Assembly: GCA_947311845.1 (NCBI GenBank)
Contig: CAMZMU010000034.1
Location: forward strand, 90,338,723 to 90,402,722
Direction of reading: 5' to 3'
DNA: 64,000 nucleotides
Source: Poa pratensis
Lineage: Eukaryota; Streptophyta; Magnoliopsida; Poales; Poaceae
Made by a program: the position numbers and the translations under genes. The first letter of the stretch is position 1. The number at the start of each line of letters is the position of its first letter. The notes under the pieces were generated by a model. The model was not told where the DNA came from, made no database searches, and saw only the letters and a list, made by a program, of their open reading frames with translations. Shown in pieces: positions 51,126-63,628 of this stretch.

Positions 51126-52239
51126 CCCCGCTTATCACCGCCTTTTCCGCCTAATCCGGCGAGATCCGAACCCGCCGCTGCCGAGCGTAGCCGAATCGAG
51201 CCGGGATTCGGTCCTCTAGGACGCCAGATCCAGGCACGCCGCCGAGAAATCCGGGCGCCGGCTAGCTCCAATCGGACGAATATAGTACCTCCGAGGACGA
51301 AAAAAATATTGAAAGAAATCGAAGCGGACGGGCCGGCGGATTGGATTTACAGGGCGCTCGCGCGGATCCGGAGAAACGGGTACAAAAAACGGTGTTTTCT
51401 CCGGACGCGAGGTGGATTCGCCGCCGGGCGGATGGGGGAAGCGGCGGGCGGGCGAGGGTGGGGAGGGGTGGGGGAGAGAGGTAGCAAGACGAAGGAAGAC
51501 GGGAGAGACGGTGACCAGCAAGGGAAAAAGGTGGGAGGAGCGAGGGATTAGACGACCGACCCGACCGCCCGGTTATTACAAGGACAATAAATAAAACTGA
51601 TTAACGGCCGGTTTTGATTACGGGCGGTAAATTGACAGCTGCAGCCGTTTTTTGGTTCGTTCTGTTCGCTACTTTATCTTTCTTTTTTTCCAAGCAATTT
51701 AATGTCTTTTCAAAAGACTTGGCATTAAAAAAACACCGAGCAGTACAAAATACGTCACCAAAATCGAAAATTACAACGAGATACTTAAGATGTCTTTCGT
51801 TTTCAACCTCCAGACCATATCGGCGGCGCCGCAAAATCGAAAATTACAACGAGATACTTAAGATGTCCTTCGTTTTTAACCTCTAGACCATATCGACGGC
51901 GCGCGGCGCCGCCGCTGCCGCTCCTCCCAGAGCCGGCCTGACGTTGTTGGATGCGTACGGGAAGTCGTCTAACGGGTTAAGAAGACCACATCCGTCCCGG
52001 AGACGAAGAAGAAGGATGAACCGCCGATGAAACTTCATGAAGATCTGGAGAACGCCATCGCCGGAAGAAGTTCTCGAGAACCACACCACTCCCACAAACA
52101 TCTCGATGTCCACAGCGCCCATTTTCTTGTCCAAATACAGTGCTTCTAGTAGCAACGGATCACTATATCTTGAAGCATTAAACTGCCGCGCAAGTTGTTT
52201 GCACGACACAAGCTAAAGCCGCCTCTCCTTTTTTTCCCC
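51126..52239. other. CK1 promoter side and unassigned DNA
   Basis: GC-rich leader region to about 51560, then AT-rich DNA with a ~72-bp duplication. A 108-codon minus-strand frame at 51883-52209 is not recognised and not called. Confidence 0.4.
51760..51900. repeat. ~72-bp tandem duplication
   Basis: AAAATCGAAAATTACAACGA begins both copies (about 51760 and 51832), which run through CCATATCG(G/A)CGGCG with a few differences. Confidence 0.8.
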
Positions 52240-52985
52240 TGTGCTGGAAAAAGGTTATCCACATAATCGGAGGAGTATTTTATGGTGCAAGAGCTGCAAT
52301 GGCGTGGCCGATAACTTAAGGCTGGTTTGATTTAGTCGCACTAAACAAAAATATTGGTATAAATAAAAGGGATTAGTTAAAGAAAGTGAGAGGTAGGTGT
52401 AGGGCCGGCACTGCTGCATGCTGCAGAGGAGGGAGTATCTTTCTTTTTCTTTTCTGCTCCAGCCTTTTATAACAACCGGATAAAAGGCTGTCTTGTGGCG
52501 GGCCCGTACGCCAGGTTAGGTACCTACCGCCCGACACGTTCTGCACCGGCCTGGTGGTGTACGGAGAATCCGGGCCGTCCGGCGGTGGGCTCCCCCGCTT
52601 CCCGAACGGACGGCGCAGCGCTCGCCGGGAGCTGGCCGACGTCGAGTCGAGCACGAAGGAGGTGGTAATTTCGTCCACACTGCCAGCAGCCAGCCTCGTG
52701 GCCTCGTGAGAGCTTTCACGTACGGGGTCAAATCTTATGCGGTTTTGCCATGTTTTCCTCGTGAGAGCTTTGACGGAGGTAGCGTAGCGAGTTACGGTGT
52801 ATAAATCGCGAATGATGCGATCGATGCAACGTTGGAGTACACGTTACTGCTAAATGACCAAGTAATGAAAGGCGGCAACAAGAACGCGTGCATAACTATC
52901 AGGGGATAATTAACCGGCCGGATCGAGCAACGCTTTGAGTCTTAGAAATTCGTACCTAACTCGAGGTGTGTATTTTGTTTGGCTC
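52240..52985. repeat. Tandem segmental repeat, partial leading copy
   Basis: Matches 54720-54795 plus 55510-56060 of the next copy in pieces (GGCGTGGCCGATAA, CCTCGTGAGAG, GTACACGTTACTG, TATCAGGGG), at lower identity than copies A and B show to each other. Confidence 0.6.
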
Positions 52986-54183
52986 TAACGGTAGTACATA
53001 CAGTATAACTAGCTTGATCTAGGTCGCCATCAAAAACTTTTTGATTCATACATAATACAAGTAAGGAATAATTAACATGATAGACTCTGATAGTATGTCC
53101 ATCACTCGACACAATGAAAGGATGGGTTCTGCATATACCACTGAAGAATAACTACTATTTTTAGGTCGCCAGCAAAAACTTGTCGATTGATACATTAGGG
53201 TTTTTTAGATCTATTCATACATTAGGGTAACTTGATCGGATGGCTACATTTCGACTAAGATATTTCTCTGAAATGAAATCGGGTTATCGGATGATCTTTA
53301 ATGTGTTTCCAAGCTACCTATACGTAGAACCACATCCAGCGCGTTTGTCACCTACCTCCACAGCGTGTCGATGGACCAGAGCCTCACGCCCCTCCCGTGT
53401 AACCTTCATCGATGCCACCATCCCACCGTATGTCGTCCCCAGTTTTTCAAGCTCGCCAAGACATAATGGGTAAGGGGAATGCGTCACAGCACCAACGTGG
53501 CTCCGCCGTGCCGGATTTGTTGTCGGTGAGGTTGGTGCTCCAACACAAGCTCAGTTTCCGCGGATTTTTTGATGTTGCATTCGTGTTTTATAAAATGTTT
53601 TATTAATCTTTTTGACCCATTGCGGATTTAAATGCTGCTAATAGCGTAAAATATTTTGACTGGCTAGGTGTACGTTGCCAAGGTTTAAAAGACTTCATTT
53701 CATGTTTTAGTGACATACGACGGTGTGGAAGGCGGACAATCGACCCATCAGGTCGTGCGGATGACGGCATAGCGTCCTCCTTTTATAAATGGGTGACATT
53801 TCTACCTCCCTTTTGAACGATCTCTTTATTTTTTAAAACAATTACAATTTTAACCTGGAAAGCATCCTGCATGTTCTCGATGATTTATCACACAAACATA
53901 AAAAATATTAATTGGAAATACTTCATATTATGGATATGAGTATAGTGAAAACGAATATTTTCAAATCTCCAAAATTTATAAGATTTTATCATTTTTGTAG
54001 CTTAAAATTATAGAAAATCACACTGTGATTTTACATGCTTGTAAGAAACATCATTTAGTACACCCAGATAAAAAAAATCAGTTTTTGAAATTTATAAATA
54101 TATTTTTATAATTAAAATTAAAGAAAGGGATTACCGGATACGTGAGCCGAACTGGCATTTCGTAGTCGTGGTGTAGGATTGTA

Positions 54184-54256
54184 CTCCCTCCGTATCAAAA
54201 TACATACATGTGTGTACAAACTAGCTAGAGAGTCTTATATTTTGATACAGAGGGAG
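54184..54256. mobile_element. Stowaway MITE, 73 bp, in copy A
   Basis: CTCCCTCCGTATCAAAATAC mirrored by TATTTTGATACAGAGGGAG, with TA on both sides. Copy B has the uninterrupted sequence ATTGTATGTCAGGACAC. Confidence 0.93.
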
Positions 54257-54833
54257 TATGTCAGGACACACTAGGCTGTTTGTGTTTCAGGTTTTACCAA
54301 AACTATAATTTGTTTAGTGAGTTTACCTTTAGCAAAACCAGTAATTTTTCAACCGAGTTTGTAATCAGGCCTGGATAATATTTATACGTCATACGGTATA
54401 GTATATTCTTTTTGCTCCCTGACCACCACCACTAATGTCCGACACTCCCTTTCCACCCGCTCCGAACATGTACGCACCATCTCCCACCGCAGAATTGCCT
54501 CGCCGGACTGGAATTCCTTTTCACTTTCCCTGCTGGGTTTCACCTTCGCCATGTGACCGTAGTATGGTTGTTAATTAGCATTGTGCCCAGATTCATGTCT
54601 AACTGCATTATGCGTGTGCTTATCTTGTGGTGGCGGAATTAAAACCGCCGCACAAGTTTGCACACAAGCTCAAAACCCTGTTGGAACTGAGCTTTCCCTC
54701 TCTCGTTTTATTTTCTTGTGCCGAAAAAAAGGCTATCCACGAGTTTATGCACGGACATTGCTTCTAAGCTGCAATGCCGTGGGCGATAATAAAAGATGAA
54801 TTTTCATGTCACTGTAAGAAAAATCATTAACAA

Positions 54834-55492
54834 GGTAACACAACGCAACCTTGGAGCGTTCCCTTTCCCCGTCCACAGTGAAAGGCGATTTCTGGGCTCT
54901 CCCTCGCGCGCCACCGCTCCGCCGTCGATCCGGCCGATTCCCCGCCCTCCGGCGGCCGCTCCGGCGGCGGGAGGACGGGGGATCGACGGATCTGTGCATA
55001 GCTATGTAGGTGTGCGTGGGGTTTCGGCCGGCATCGCCATGGAGGAAGGGGCGGAGCTGGTGGTGTTTTTGCAGGTGGAGGTCTTCTTCCTCGGCGGCGG
55101 CGCTCCACGGAGCTCTGGCGCTGAGCTTCCACCGCGCCCGTGCTCGCAGCTCTCCGGAGCTGCCGTGTGCGGTTTCCCCTTCGCTGGATGCCGCGGGACG
55201 GCGGATCCAGCGTCGACGACTTCTGTGCACGAGGCTGGAGGATTCAGTTCGACGACGACGACGTCCGCTGGTGTAGGTCCTCTGCGGCCGGCGATCGGCG
55301 ACTTCCCGTCCGCTCGGGGATGCTCTTGTTCCAAGGTCAAGGAGAGCAGTAGCGGCGGCGCGCCACCGACGGCGCCATGGACGAAGACGGAGTCGTGTTG
55401 CAGCGAGGTTTGGACTGTAATTTTGATCTTTCTGAGGACCTTTCTGTAATTGCTGAATTTGCTTTCAGCCCCTTGTACCCGCAAAAAAAAAA
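54834..55492 (+). mobile_element. Retroposed insert with poly(A) and 16-bp target duplication
   Basis: GAAAAATCATTAACAA lies at 54818-54833 and 55493-55508. The insert ends in an A-run (about 55483-55492) after TGTAATTGCTGAATTTGC. The body is GC-rich with no reverse transcriptase, so it is a SINE-like or 5'-truncated LINE 3' part. Confidence 0.85.
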
Positions 55493-56273
55493 GAAAAATC
55501 ATTAACAAAAAGGGCGGGCCTTTAACCGGATAAAACGCTGTCTCATGGTGGGCCCGCTAGGCTAGGTACTGCACCGCGTGGCCGGGGGATCGGAGCTGGC
55601 CGTTGACGCGATGGAGCTACGCGGAGTAGTAGTAGTACGGCAATGGAGTGCAGCGGTAACTTCGTCGATCCACGCTATCTTGTCTCGTCCATCACGTTGG
55701 TCACGTCACTGATCACTTTGCTGCCCGTTGACTAAACCCAGGCTCCTCTCCTTGCGCGCCATGCATGTTTTTGCTCGTGAGAGTTTGTTTTTGACGGAGA
55801 TACACGAGGGGTTCTACCATATTTCCTCGTGAGAGTTTGACAAAACTACCGTATAGGATTGAGACCGATGCAAAAGAACATTGGACTACACGGTTATTTT
55901 TTATTTTAGTTCGAAAGGGGTAAAAGTTTTGTCCCAATCTATTAATTAAGAAAAAGAGAGTACACGTTACTGACATGCGAGTAACCAAAACGTTGTGCAG
56001 ATAGAAATTCTGTGAATTATCAGGGGCTCGCTTGCTCGAGGTGTGTATTTACTACGTACATATAAAGATGGAGCGGAGGAAAGGTCTAGCTTTGGACACA
56101 AACTTTAGCAAAATGATCGGTTTTCTTCTTACCATTTCTAAGTAGTCAACATGAGTCGTTTTGGAGCTTTAGAGCATCTCCGGTTCGTGCTCTTAATAGC
56201 TCAATAATTTGTCCGGCACTACCAAATAGTGGCGGAGATAGAGAACTGAAGAGAGGGGGTGCACGGTGGTACC

Positions 56274-56452
56274 TCCGGATGGCAATGGGTACCCGATACC
56301 CGCAAACCCGACGGGTACCCGCCTTAAATGGGGAGGGTGTGGTGTAGGAAAAAAACCCGTGGGTGTGCTTAACAGGGAAAACTCAGACCCACCGGGTCTA
56401 GCGGTTGCGGGTATGGGGGTACCAAACCCGTACCTGTTAACCCGCATACCCA
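56274..56452. mobile_element. Insert in copy A at the GTGGTACC site
   Basis: Flanked by GTGGTACC (56266-56273) and CTGGTACC (56453-56460). It begins TCCGGATGGCAATGGGTACC and is full of GGGTACCCG-type words; the ends are only partly inverted. Copy B has a different insert at the same point. Confidence 0.6.
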
Positions 56453-57848
56453 CTGGTACCTAGCTACAAAATTTCTTGATTTAGGGATGGCACACATGGT
56501 GAAAAATTGCTAGTTTATAAAGAAACTAGTTTTTACCCGGTGTCTTGTGCACTCTGGAAGCTACACTTGCATCCGCCACTTCTAACAAACCAACCCCGAC
56601 CCGCTGGGAGTCGTTTGAGCACACCGGACAAAAACCGCACATCGGACATAAGTAACCCTGTCGTACAGACAGTCAAACCCTATTTTAGACCATTGTTATA
56701 AACTTTTGCGCATCTTAGTACGTGTTGATGGGTCGGTGTTGCCATGAAGTTGGACGTTCGAGGGGAAAATTTTAAAACCTTTTTCTGGCTTTCGCCTTTT
56801 TTAGTGCCCGTATGCACCCTTGCTTGTACATTGTATTGTGTCTTCACTATCAATATAATCATGGTATTTTGCCTTAAAAATATATTCGGTGGTAGAGAAG
56901 TGGGGAGAGCTGTTCTACCATAGAAAATGAGAAGAAATACATTGCTCATCAACTACTGCCGGCAACAATCCTCACAAAAGGTTAAAAAACCGCTGCAAAG
57001 TGGTATCATCGTTCGTTAGATAAAAAAAGGCCGCGAGGAGGATTGTCCTCGCAATATCTGTCCCGGCTACTACGTCCTCGACAATGGTGATTCGTTCTCT
57101 CGACTCCCAACGACGTCGACAAAGTTGTTCAGTTGTTTGTCCCTGGAATATCAGTGTTGGTGCTCTTGCCGATGTTGTTTGATTAACTTAATGGCTGCGT
57201 GCGTGCACAAAGATTTGGCATTGCGGCTCAAAATTAAAAGTATGAGAGAACCTTCGTTGGTATTCACAGCTCTGTGGTTTGGTGTATTCTACGTTGTTCT
57301 ACGGCTGCATTCAGAAAAGTACAAGATTGTGTCACGGAAGAAGAAAGGGTTTGAAGATCTCATTATGTACTATTTGCTGGTTTAATATATATGGTATTTG
57401 CTTAAAAAAAGAGCTAAACCTCGAGAGCTACGCGGTGTGCATTGTGACAGCCATAAAAAATGTAGAGGCGCCGGCAGAATTATTATAGTGCCAGAAACGA
57501 TTTTTCTACCGGTGGCCGGTGCGCAAGTTGAAATCATCTGCTAGCCGTTAGTTATATTAAAAAAAAGCACAAAAGAATCTGCTCACCGATCCCATCATTT
57601 AAACCGGCTATCTCCCGTGATCACTGAAGTCAATGTCAGTGAGGATGTGGCAATAACAATCATGGCGACAGAGACGGTGTCCTGCATATGCACATTGACG
57701 AGCGCGTCACGGTCAGTTAGTTAAGAGAGACGACATTAGGTTAATGCTAGAGGGGATTTATTAGATTAAGGATACGCAGATCCGGCAAAGTGGAAATGGT
57801 GGCCACAACCGGAGATGACGCGTCCCGTCTTCCTCCGCGACTGGCGAC

Positions 57849-58218
57849 GGCTACGACTTTTTTCTTTTTTCTGAAACTTACGGCTACGACGTTGAAATGA
57901 CAAATTTCGTAGTGGCTTGACCCAGGCAACATCAGGTCACATTTTAACGACATGGCGCGCGTCTGAGATTAACATCAATTTATGTCGAACGAAGACATGT
58001 GGCGGCGCTCCTTCCCCGGCGGCTGGAGGTACGGCGACGACGGCGAAGTCTAGGGTTCTTGGGCGCCGGCGTTTGGATCCGATTGTAATTCTCTCAAGTT
58101 GCTCGGGGTGCTCCGTGCAAGTTTCAGGGTCCTGTTGTAATTATTTTGTTTTCTTGGGCTTCCTTGTAATTTGTACTGAGTATCTTGATTATATGGATCG
58201 GATCCTTCCTAAAAAAAA
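57849..58218 (+). mobile_element. Retroposed insert between copies A and B
   Basis: Ends GGATCGGATCCTTCCT followed by ten A. The body has the GC-rich then TGTAATT-rich look of the 54834-55492 insert. The target duplication was not found. Confidence 0.5.
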
Positions 58219-58235
58219 AATATCAGGGGCCGGAT

Positions 58236-61200
58236 CGGGCAACGCTTTGAGTCTTAGAAATTCGTACCTAACTCGAGGTGTACGTGTATTTTGTTTGGCT
58301 CTAACGGTAGTACATACAGTATAACTAGCTTGATCTAGGTCGCCATCAAAAACTTTTTGATTCATACATAATACAAGTAAGGAATAATTAACATGATACT
58401 ATTATTTCGAGGTCGCCAGCAAAAACTTGTCGATTCATACATTAGTTTTTTTTAGATCTATTCATACATTAGGGCAACTTGATCGGATGGCTACATTTTC
58501 GACTAAGATATTTCTCTGAAATGAAATTGGGTTATCTGATTATATGTAGAACCACATCCGGCGCGTTTGTCACCTACCTCCACAGCGCGTCGACGGAGCC
58601 GACCCTCACGCCCCTTGCGTGTAACCTTGATCGATGCCACCATCCCACCGTCTGTCGTCGCCAGTTTTCAAGCTCGCGAAGACATAATGGGTAAGGGGAA
58701 TGCGTCAAAGCACCAACGGGGCTCCGCTGAGCCGGATTCGTTGTCGGCGAGGTTGGTGCTTCAACACAAGCTCAGTTTCCACGGATTTTTTGATGCTGCA
58801 TCCGTGAAAATGTTTTATTAATCTTTTTGACCCATTACTGATTTAAATGTTGCGAATGCCGTAAAATATTTTCAATGGATAGGGGTACGCTGGCAGGGTT
58901 TAAAAGACTAGATTTCGTGTTTTAGTGACATATGACGGTGTGGAAGGCGGACAATCGACCCACCAGGTCATGCGGATGACAGCATAGCGTCCTCCTTTTA
59001 TAAATGGGTAGGGAACATGAGTAGACATTTCTACCTCCCTTTTGAATGATCTCTTTATTTTTTTACACAATTACAAGTTTTTTTAACCTGGAAAAAATCC
59101 TTCATGTTCTCGATGATTTATCACACTGACGTAAAAGATATTAATTTGAAATACTTTGTATTATGGATATGAGTATAGTGAAAACTAATATTTTCAAATC
59201 TCCAAAATTTATAATATTTTATCATTTTTAGTAGCTTAAAATATATTGTAAGAAACATCATTTAGTACACCCAGAAAAAAATCATTTTTTTTAATTTATA
59301 AATATATTTTTATAGTTAAAAATAAATAAAGGGATTACCGGATAACGTGAGCCGAACTGGCATTTCGTAGGAAACATCTGCTTGTATTTTTCTGTCGTGG
59401 TGTAGGATTAATTGTATGTCAGGACACGCTAGGCTGTTTGTGTTTCAGGTTTTACCAAAACTATAATTTGTTGGGCGAGTTTATCTTTAGCAAAACCAGT
59501 AATTTTTCAACCGAGTTTGTAATCAGGCCTGGATAATATTTACACGTCATCCGGTATACGGAGTAGTATATTTGCTCCCTGACCACCACCACTAATATTT
59601 ATCCGAGCTTTTCAGCCGAACATATACGCACCAGCTCGCACCGCAGAATGCCTCGCCGGCCTGGAATTCCTTTTCACTTTCCCTGCTGGGTTTCACCTTC
59701 GCCATGTGACCGTAGTATGGTTGTTAATTAGCATCGTGCCCAGCGAGCTTCATGTCTAAGTGCATTATGCGTGTACTTATCTTGTGGCGGCGGCATTAAA
59801 ACCGCCGCACAAGTTTGCTCAAAACCCTGTTGGAACTTGGATCTGAGCTTTCCCTCTCTCTTTTTAAATTTTTGTGCCAAAAAAAAAGGATATCCACGAG
59901 TTTATGCACGGATATTGCTTCCAAGCTGCAATGGCGTGGCCGATAATAAAAGGGTACTGCCCGACACGTTCTGCACCGTACGTCTGGTGAGGGGTTCTAC
60001 CATGTTTTCCTCGTGAGAGTTTGACAAAACTACCGTATAGGATTGAGACCGATGCAAAAGAACATTGGACTACACGGTTATTTTTTATTTTAGTTCGAAA
60101 GGGGTAAAAGTTTTGTCCCAATCTATTAATTAAGAAAAAGAGAGTACACGTTGCTGACATGCGAGTAACCAAAACGTTGTGCAGATAGAAATTCTGTGAA
60201 TTATCAGGGGCTCGCTTGCTCGAGAGGTGTGTATTTACTACGTAGATATAAAGATGGAGCGGAGGAAAGGTCTAGCTTTGGACACAAACTTTAGCAAAAT
60301 GATCGATTTTCTTGTTACCATTTCTAAGTAGTCAACAAGAGTCGTTTTGGAGCTTTAGAGCATCTCCAGTCGCGCTCCAAATAGCTCAATAATTTGTCCG
60401 GCACTGCCAGATAGTGGCAGAGATAGAGAACTAAAGAGAGGGGGTGCACAGTGGTACCCAGTGGCGGAGCTAGAGCATTCAACACCAGGGTGCATACGGG
60501 TGCCAAAGCAGATAAAATCCATCGTTTTAGGGGTGCACACATGGTAAAAATGTGCTGTTGTGCAAAGAAATTTTTGTCTACCCGGTTTCCTGTGCACCCG
60601 GGTAGCTAGCTGTAGCTCCGCCGCTGGTGGTACCTAGCTACAAAATTTCTTGATTTAGGGATGGCACACGTGGTGAAAAATTGCTAGTTTATAAAGAAAC
60701 TAGTTTTTACCCGGTGTCTTGTGCACTCTGGAAGCTACACTTGCATCCGCCACTTCTAACAAACCAACCCCGACCCGCTGGGAGTCGTTTGAGCACACCG
60801 GACAAAAACCGCACATCGGACATAAGCAACCCTGTCGTACAGACAGTCAAACCCTATTTTAGACCATTGTTATAAACTTTTGCGCATCTTAGTACGTGTT
60901 GATGGGTCGGCGTTGCCATGAAGTTGGACGTTCGAGGGGAAAATTTTAAAACCTTTTTCTGGCTTTCGCCTTTTTTAGTGCCCGTATGCACCCTTGCTTG
61001 TACATTGTATTGTGTCTTCACTATCAATATAATCATGGTATTTTGCCTTAAAAATATATTCGGTGGTAGAGAAGTGAGGAGAGCTGTTCTACCATAGAAA
61101 ATGAGAAGAAATACATTGGTCATCAACTACTGCCGGCAACAATCCTCACAAAAGGTTAAAAAACCGCTGCAAAGTGGTATCATCATTTGTTAGATAAAAA

Positions 61201-62056
61201 AAGGCCGCGAGGAGGATTGTCCTCGCAATATCTGTCCCGGCTACTACGTCATCGGCAATGGTGATTCGCTCTCTCGACTCCCAACGACGTCGACAAAGTT
61301 GTTCAGTTGTTTGTCCCTGGAATATCAGTGTTGGTGTTCTTGACGATGTTGATTGATTAATTTAATGGCTGCGTGCGTACACAAAGACTTGGCATTGCAG
61401 CTCAAAATTAAAAGTATGGGAGAACCATCGTTGGTATTCACAGGTCTGTGGTTTGGTGTATTCTTCGTTGTTCTATGGCTGCCTTCAGAAAAGTACAAGA
61501 TTGTGTCACGGAAGAAGAAAGGGCTTGAAGATTTCAAAGATTTGCTCGTCTTTTTTAGTTTTGTTTTTGTAATCGATCTAATCATGTACTATTTGCTGGT
61601 TTAATATATATGGTATTTGCTAAAAAAAAAGCTAGACCTCGAGAGCTACGCGGTGTGCATTGTGACAGCCATAAAAAATGTAGAGGCGCCGGCAGAATTA
61701 TTATAGTGTCAGAAACGATTTTTCTACCGGTGGCCGGTGCGCAAGTTGAAATCATCTGCTAGCCGTTAGTTATATTAAAAAAAAAGCACAAAAGAATCTG
61801 CTCACCGATCCCATCATTTAAACCGGCTATCTCCCGTGATCACTGAAGTCAATGTCAGTGAGGATGTGGCAATAACAATCATGGCGACAGAGACGGTGTC
61901 CTGCATATGCACATTGCCGAGCGCGTCACGGTCAGTTAGTTAAGAGACACGACATTAGGTTAATGCTAGAGGGGATTTATTAGATTAAGGATCCGGCAAA
62001 GTGGAAATGGTGGCCACAACCGGAGATGACGCGTCCCGTCTTCCTCCGCGACTGGC
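58236..62056. repeat. Tandem segmental repeat copy B (3.8 kb)
   Basis: Co-linear with copy A, same orientation. It lacks the Stowaway (giving its empty site at about 59412) and lacks the 54796-55760 region, but has a hAT MITE at 60459-60626. Confidence 0.85.
60459..60626. mobile_element. hAT-type MITE, 168 bp, in copy B
   Basis: Ends CAGTGGCGGAGCTA and TAGCTCCGCCGCTG are inverted repeats; GTGGTACC is duplicated at 60451-60458 and 60627-60634. Ends resemble the element at 24301-24722. Confidence 0.93.
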
Positions 62057-62599
62057 GCCTACAGCTCCACGCGCTAGCTGCTGGAGAGCACATGTCGTCG
62101 TCATACAGCAGGCAAGCAAATGAGTATCGAAGCTTGTAGCAATGGCAAAAATTAACCTTGGTTAGCTGAGCAGAAATTTCAGATGCATTATAGTATGGAC
62201 GACAGCGGAACACATCGCATATGGATTTGGCGATGTATGCACAGTGAAGTGGCTACATGAATGGTGGCTGATGCCGATGAGGAGACAGCCCAGGTACACT
62301 CTGCTTTCTCCTGATAAATGAGGAAGTTTGCCAGCATATACACAAAGACTTTCTCACAGAAAGACAGGGACATAATTCATGTTTGTACAGTACGATGGGA
62401 TTGTCAGAATGTAGTAAAGGGACGTGATGGGTACATATTGCTCATCAGAGTCGGTGATTAAGCTCGCCTTGTTCACACTTTAGATACATTGCCTGTATAC
62501 AGAAAATGAGGGGCAGAAAAAGAATACATATTTTCAATCTCGTATGGCTGACTGTCACCAGAGTAGGAGTACATGTGCTGTGCAGGCAATCGATCATCA

Positions 62600-63057
62600 T
62601 CATCGGTAGTAGGCCATGTGGCGCGACGCTCGGAAAGGAGAGTTGTCGAAGGGGGAGGAGCGCCTGGGCTGGCTCTCGACGCGCGGAGGCTCCTTCTTCG
62701 GGAGCTTGGTCTCGGACTTCAGCCACGACTCCACGACCGACAGCAGGTTCTTGGCGGTCTTGAGCTCCTCGATCTCGGAGTACTTCGCGGATTTCCTCAG
62801 CTCGCCTTCTTGGATGTACGCGATGTCGGTGGCCCACGTCTCCAGTCCGTCGAATATGTGAGTAGCGTAGACGATCGTAGCTTCTCTCTGCGACGACCGA
62901 ACCTCTCCGTGTTAGGCGATCAGAACAGCATGGCTGAGAAAGAAAGTTAAGAGTGGGCTGAAACTGTTACCTGTTCACACTCTTCCTTGAAGAAGTCGAG
63001 GAGATCCATCCTGATCACGACATCAAGATCAACGGTAATTTCATCAAGTAGAAGCAC
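62600..63057 (-). CDS. ABC transporter I family (ABCI19-21-like) ATP-binding protein, last two exons
   Basis: A soluble, single ABC ATP-binding subunit of the plant ABCI group. Only the 3' end is inside the window. Exon 63057-62971 encodes [20 protein letters not shown], which is the Walker B motif (LLLDE) and D-loop region; exon 62887-62600 encodes [20 protein letters not shown], with the switch His, followed by [18 protein letters not shown] and a variable K/P/S-rich tail ending HMAYYR. Phases agree. Walker A and the signature motif must lie upstream, beyond 64000; from 63058 to the window end I see only intron. Complete relatives are roughly 280-330 residues. Confidence 0.9.
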
Positions 63058-63572
63058 CTGCATTGGTATCATATCATGGCTTAGTAAAACAATCTTCGGC
63101 ACTATAACTACCTCACCCCATATGTAACCACCAGAATACTTTGTAACCACCAGAATACTGTGTTCAGGTTCGACCAAGTGTAAAGTAAACTACAAACATC
63201 TCGTTTCAAAGACACATAGCAGGTTTTGGTGACCCTCTGAAAAAACTAGGAAATCTAAATCTTGCTTTGTCAAACTTCGAATTAGCTAAAAGACAGACGT
63301 TTCCCCTTCCGTTTGCAAATTGACTCATAACCGGCCTATACCAGCAAGGATCACAAAGCTAATGAATCCCCCTAGACAATACCCGGACGTCCATGTCTAG
63401 TCAGTGGCGAAGAATTTGGAGAACTGACTGAAGTCACTCAACAGCAGACTCGTTCTAACTCAATCAACACTTAGTGATAGCAAAGGCATCGATAGCGGCA
63501 GCTTAGGGGTTAATTTTGAGGGGAAGATGACAGATGCAACTGACAGTTTAGTTGGGTCAAAGGGTCACTAAT

Positions 63573-63628
63573 CATCAGATTTACTTCACTTAATGTGAAT
63601 AGCCACATTAAGTGAAGTAAATCTGATG
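63573..63628. repeat. Perfect 25-bp-arm hairpin in ABCI intron
   Basis: CATCAGATTTACTTCACTTA.. (63573-63597) is the exact complement of 63604-63628 across a 6-base loop AATAGC. No terminal signature of a known MITE. Confidence 0.92.

Larger units (their letters stand above)
52900..57848. repeat. Tandem segmental repeat copy A (4.9 kb)
   Basis: Co-linear with 58236-62056 from GCAACGCTTTGAGTCTTAGA to CCTCCGCGACTGGCG. Extra DNA in A: a Stowaway MITE (54184-54256), a retroposed insert (54834-55492) with neighbouring sequence, and a different insert at 56274-56452. I find no gene in it; matching small open frames in A and B differ mostly at amino-acid-changing positions. Confidence 0.85.

Noticed and set aside
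51883..52209. 108-codon minus-strand frame
   Set aside because: No recognisable motif and it begins inside a 72-bp duplicated stretch.
54796..55449. 217-codon plus-strand frame
   Set aside because: Almost entirely within a retroposed insert with poly(A) and target duplication; low-complexity composition and no domain.
57125..57385. 86-codon frame with a counterpart at 61353-61604
   Set aside because: The pair differs mostly at amino-acid-changing positions, and one copy has a 45-base loss; it stays open but shows no purifying selection.
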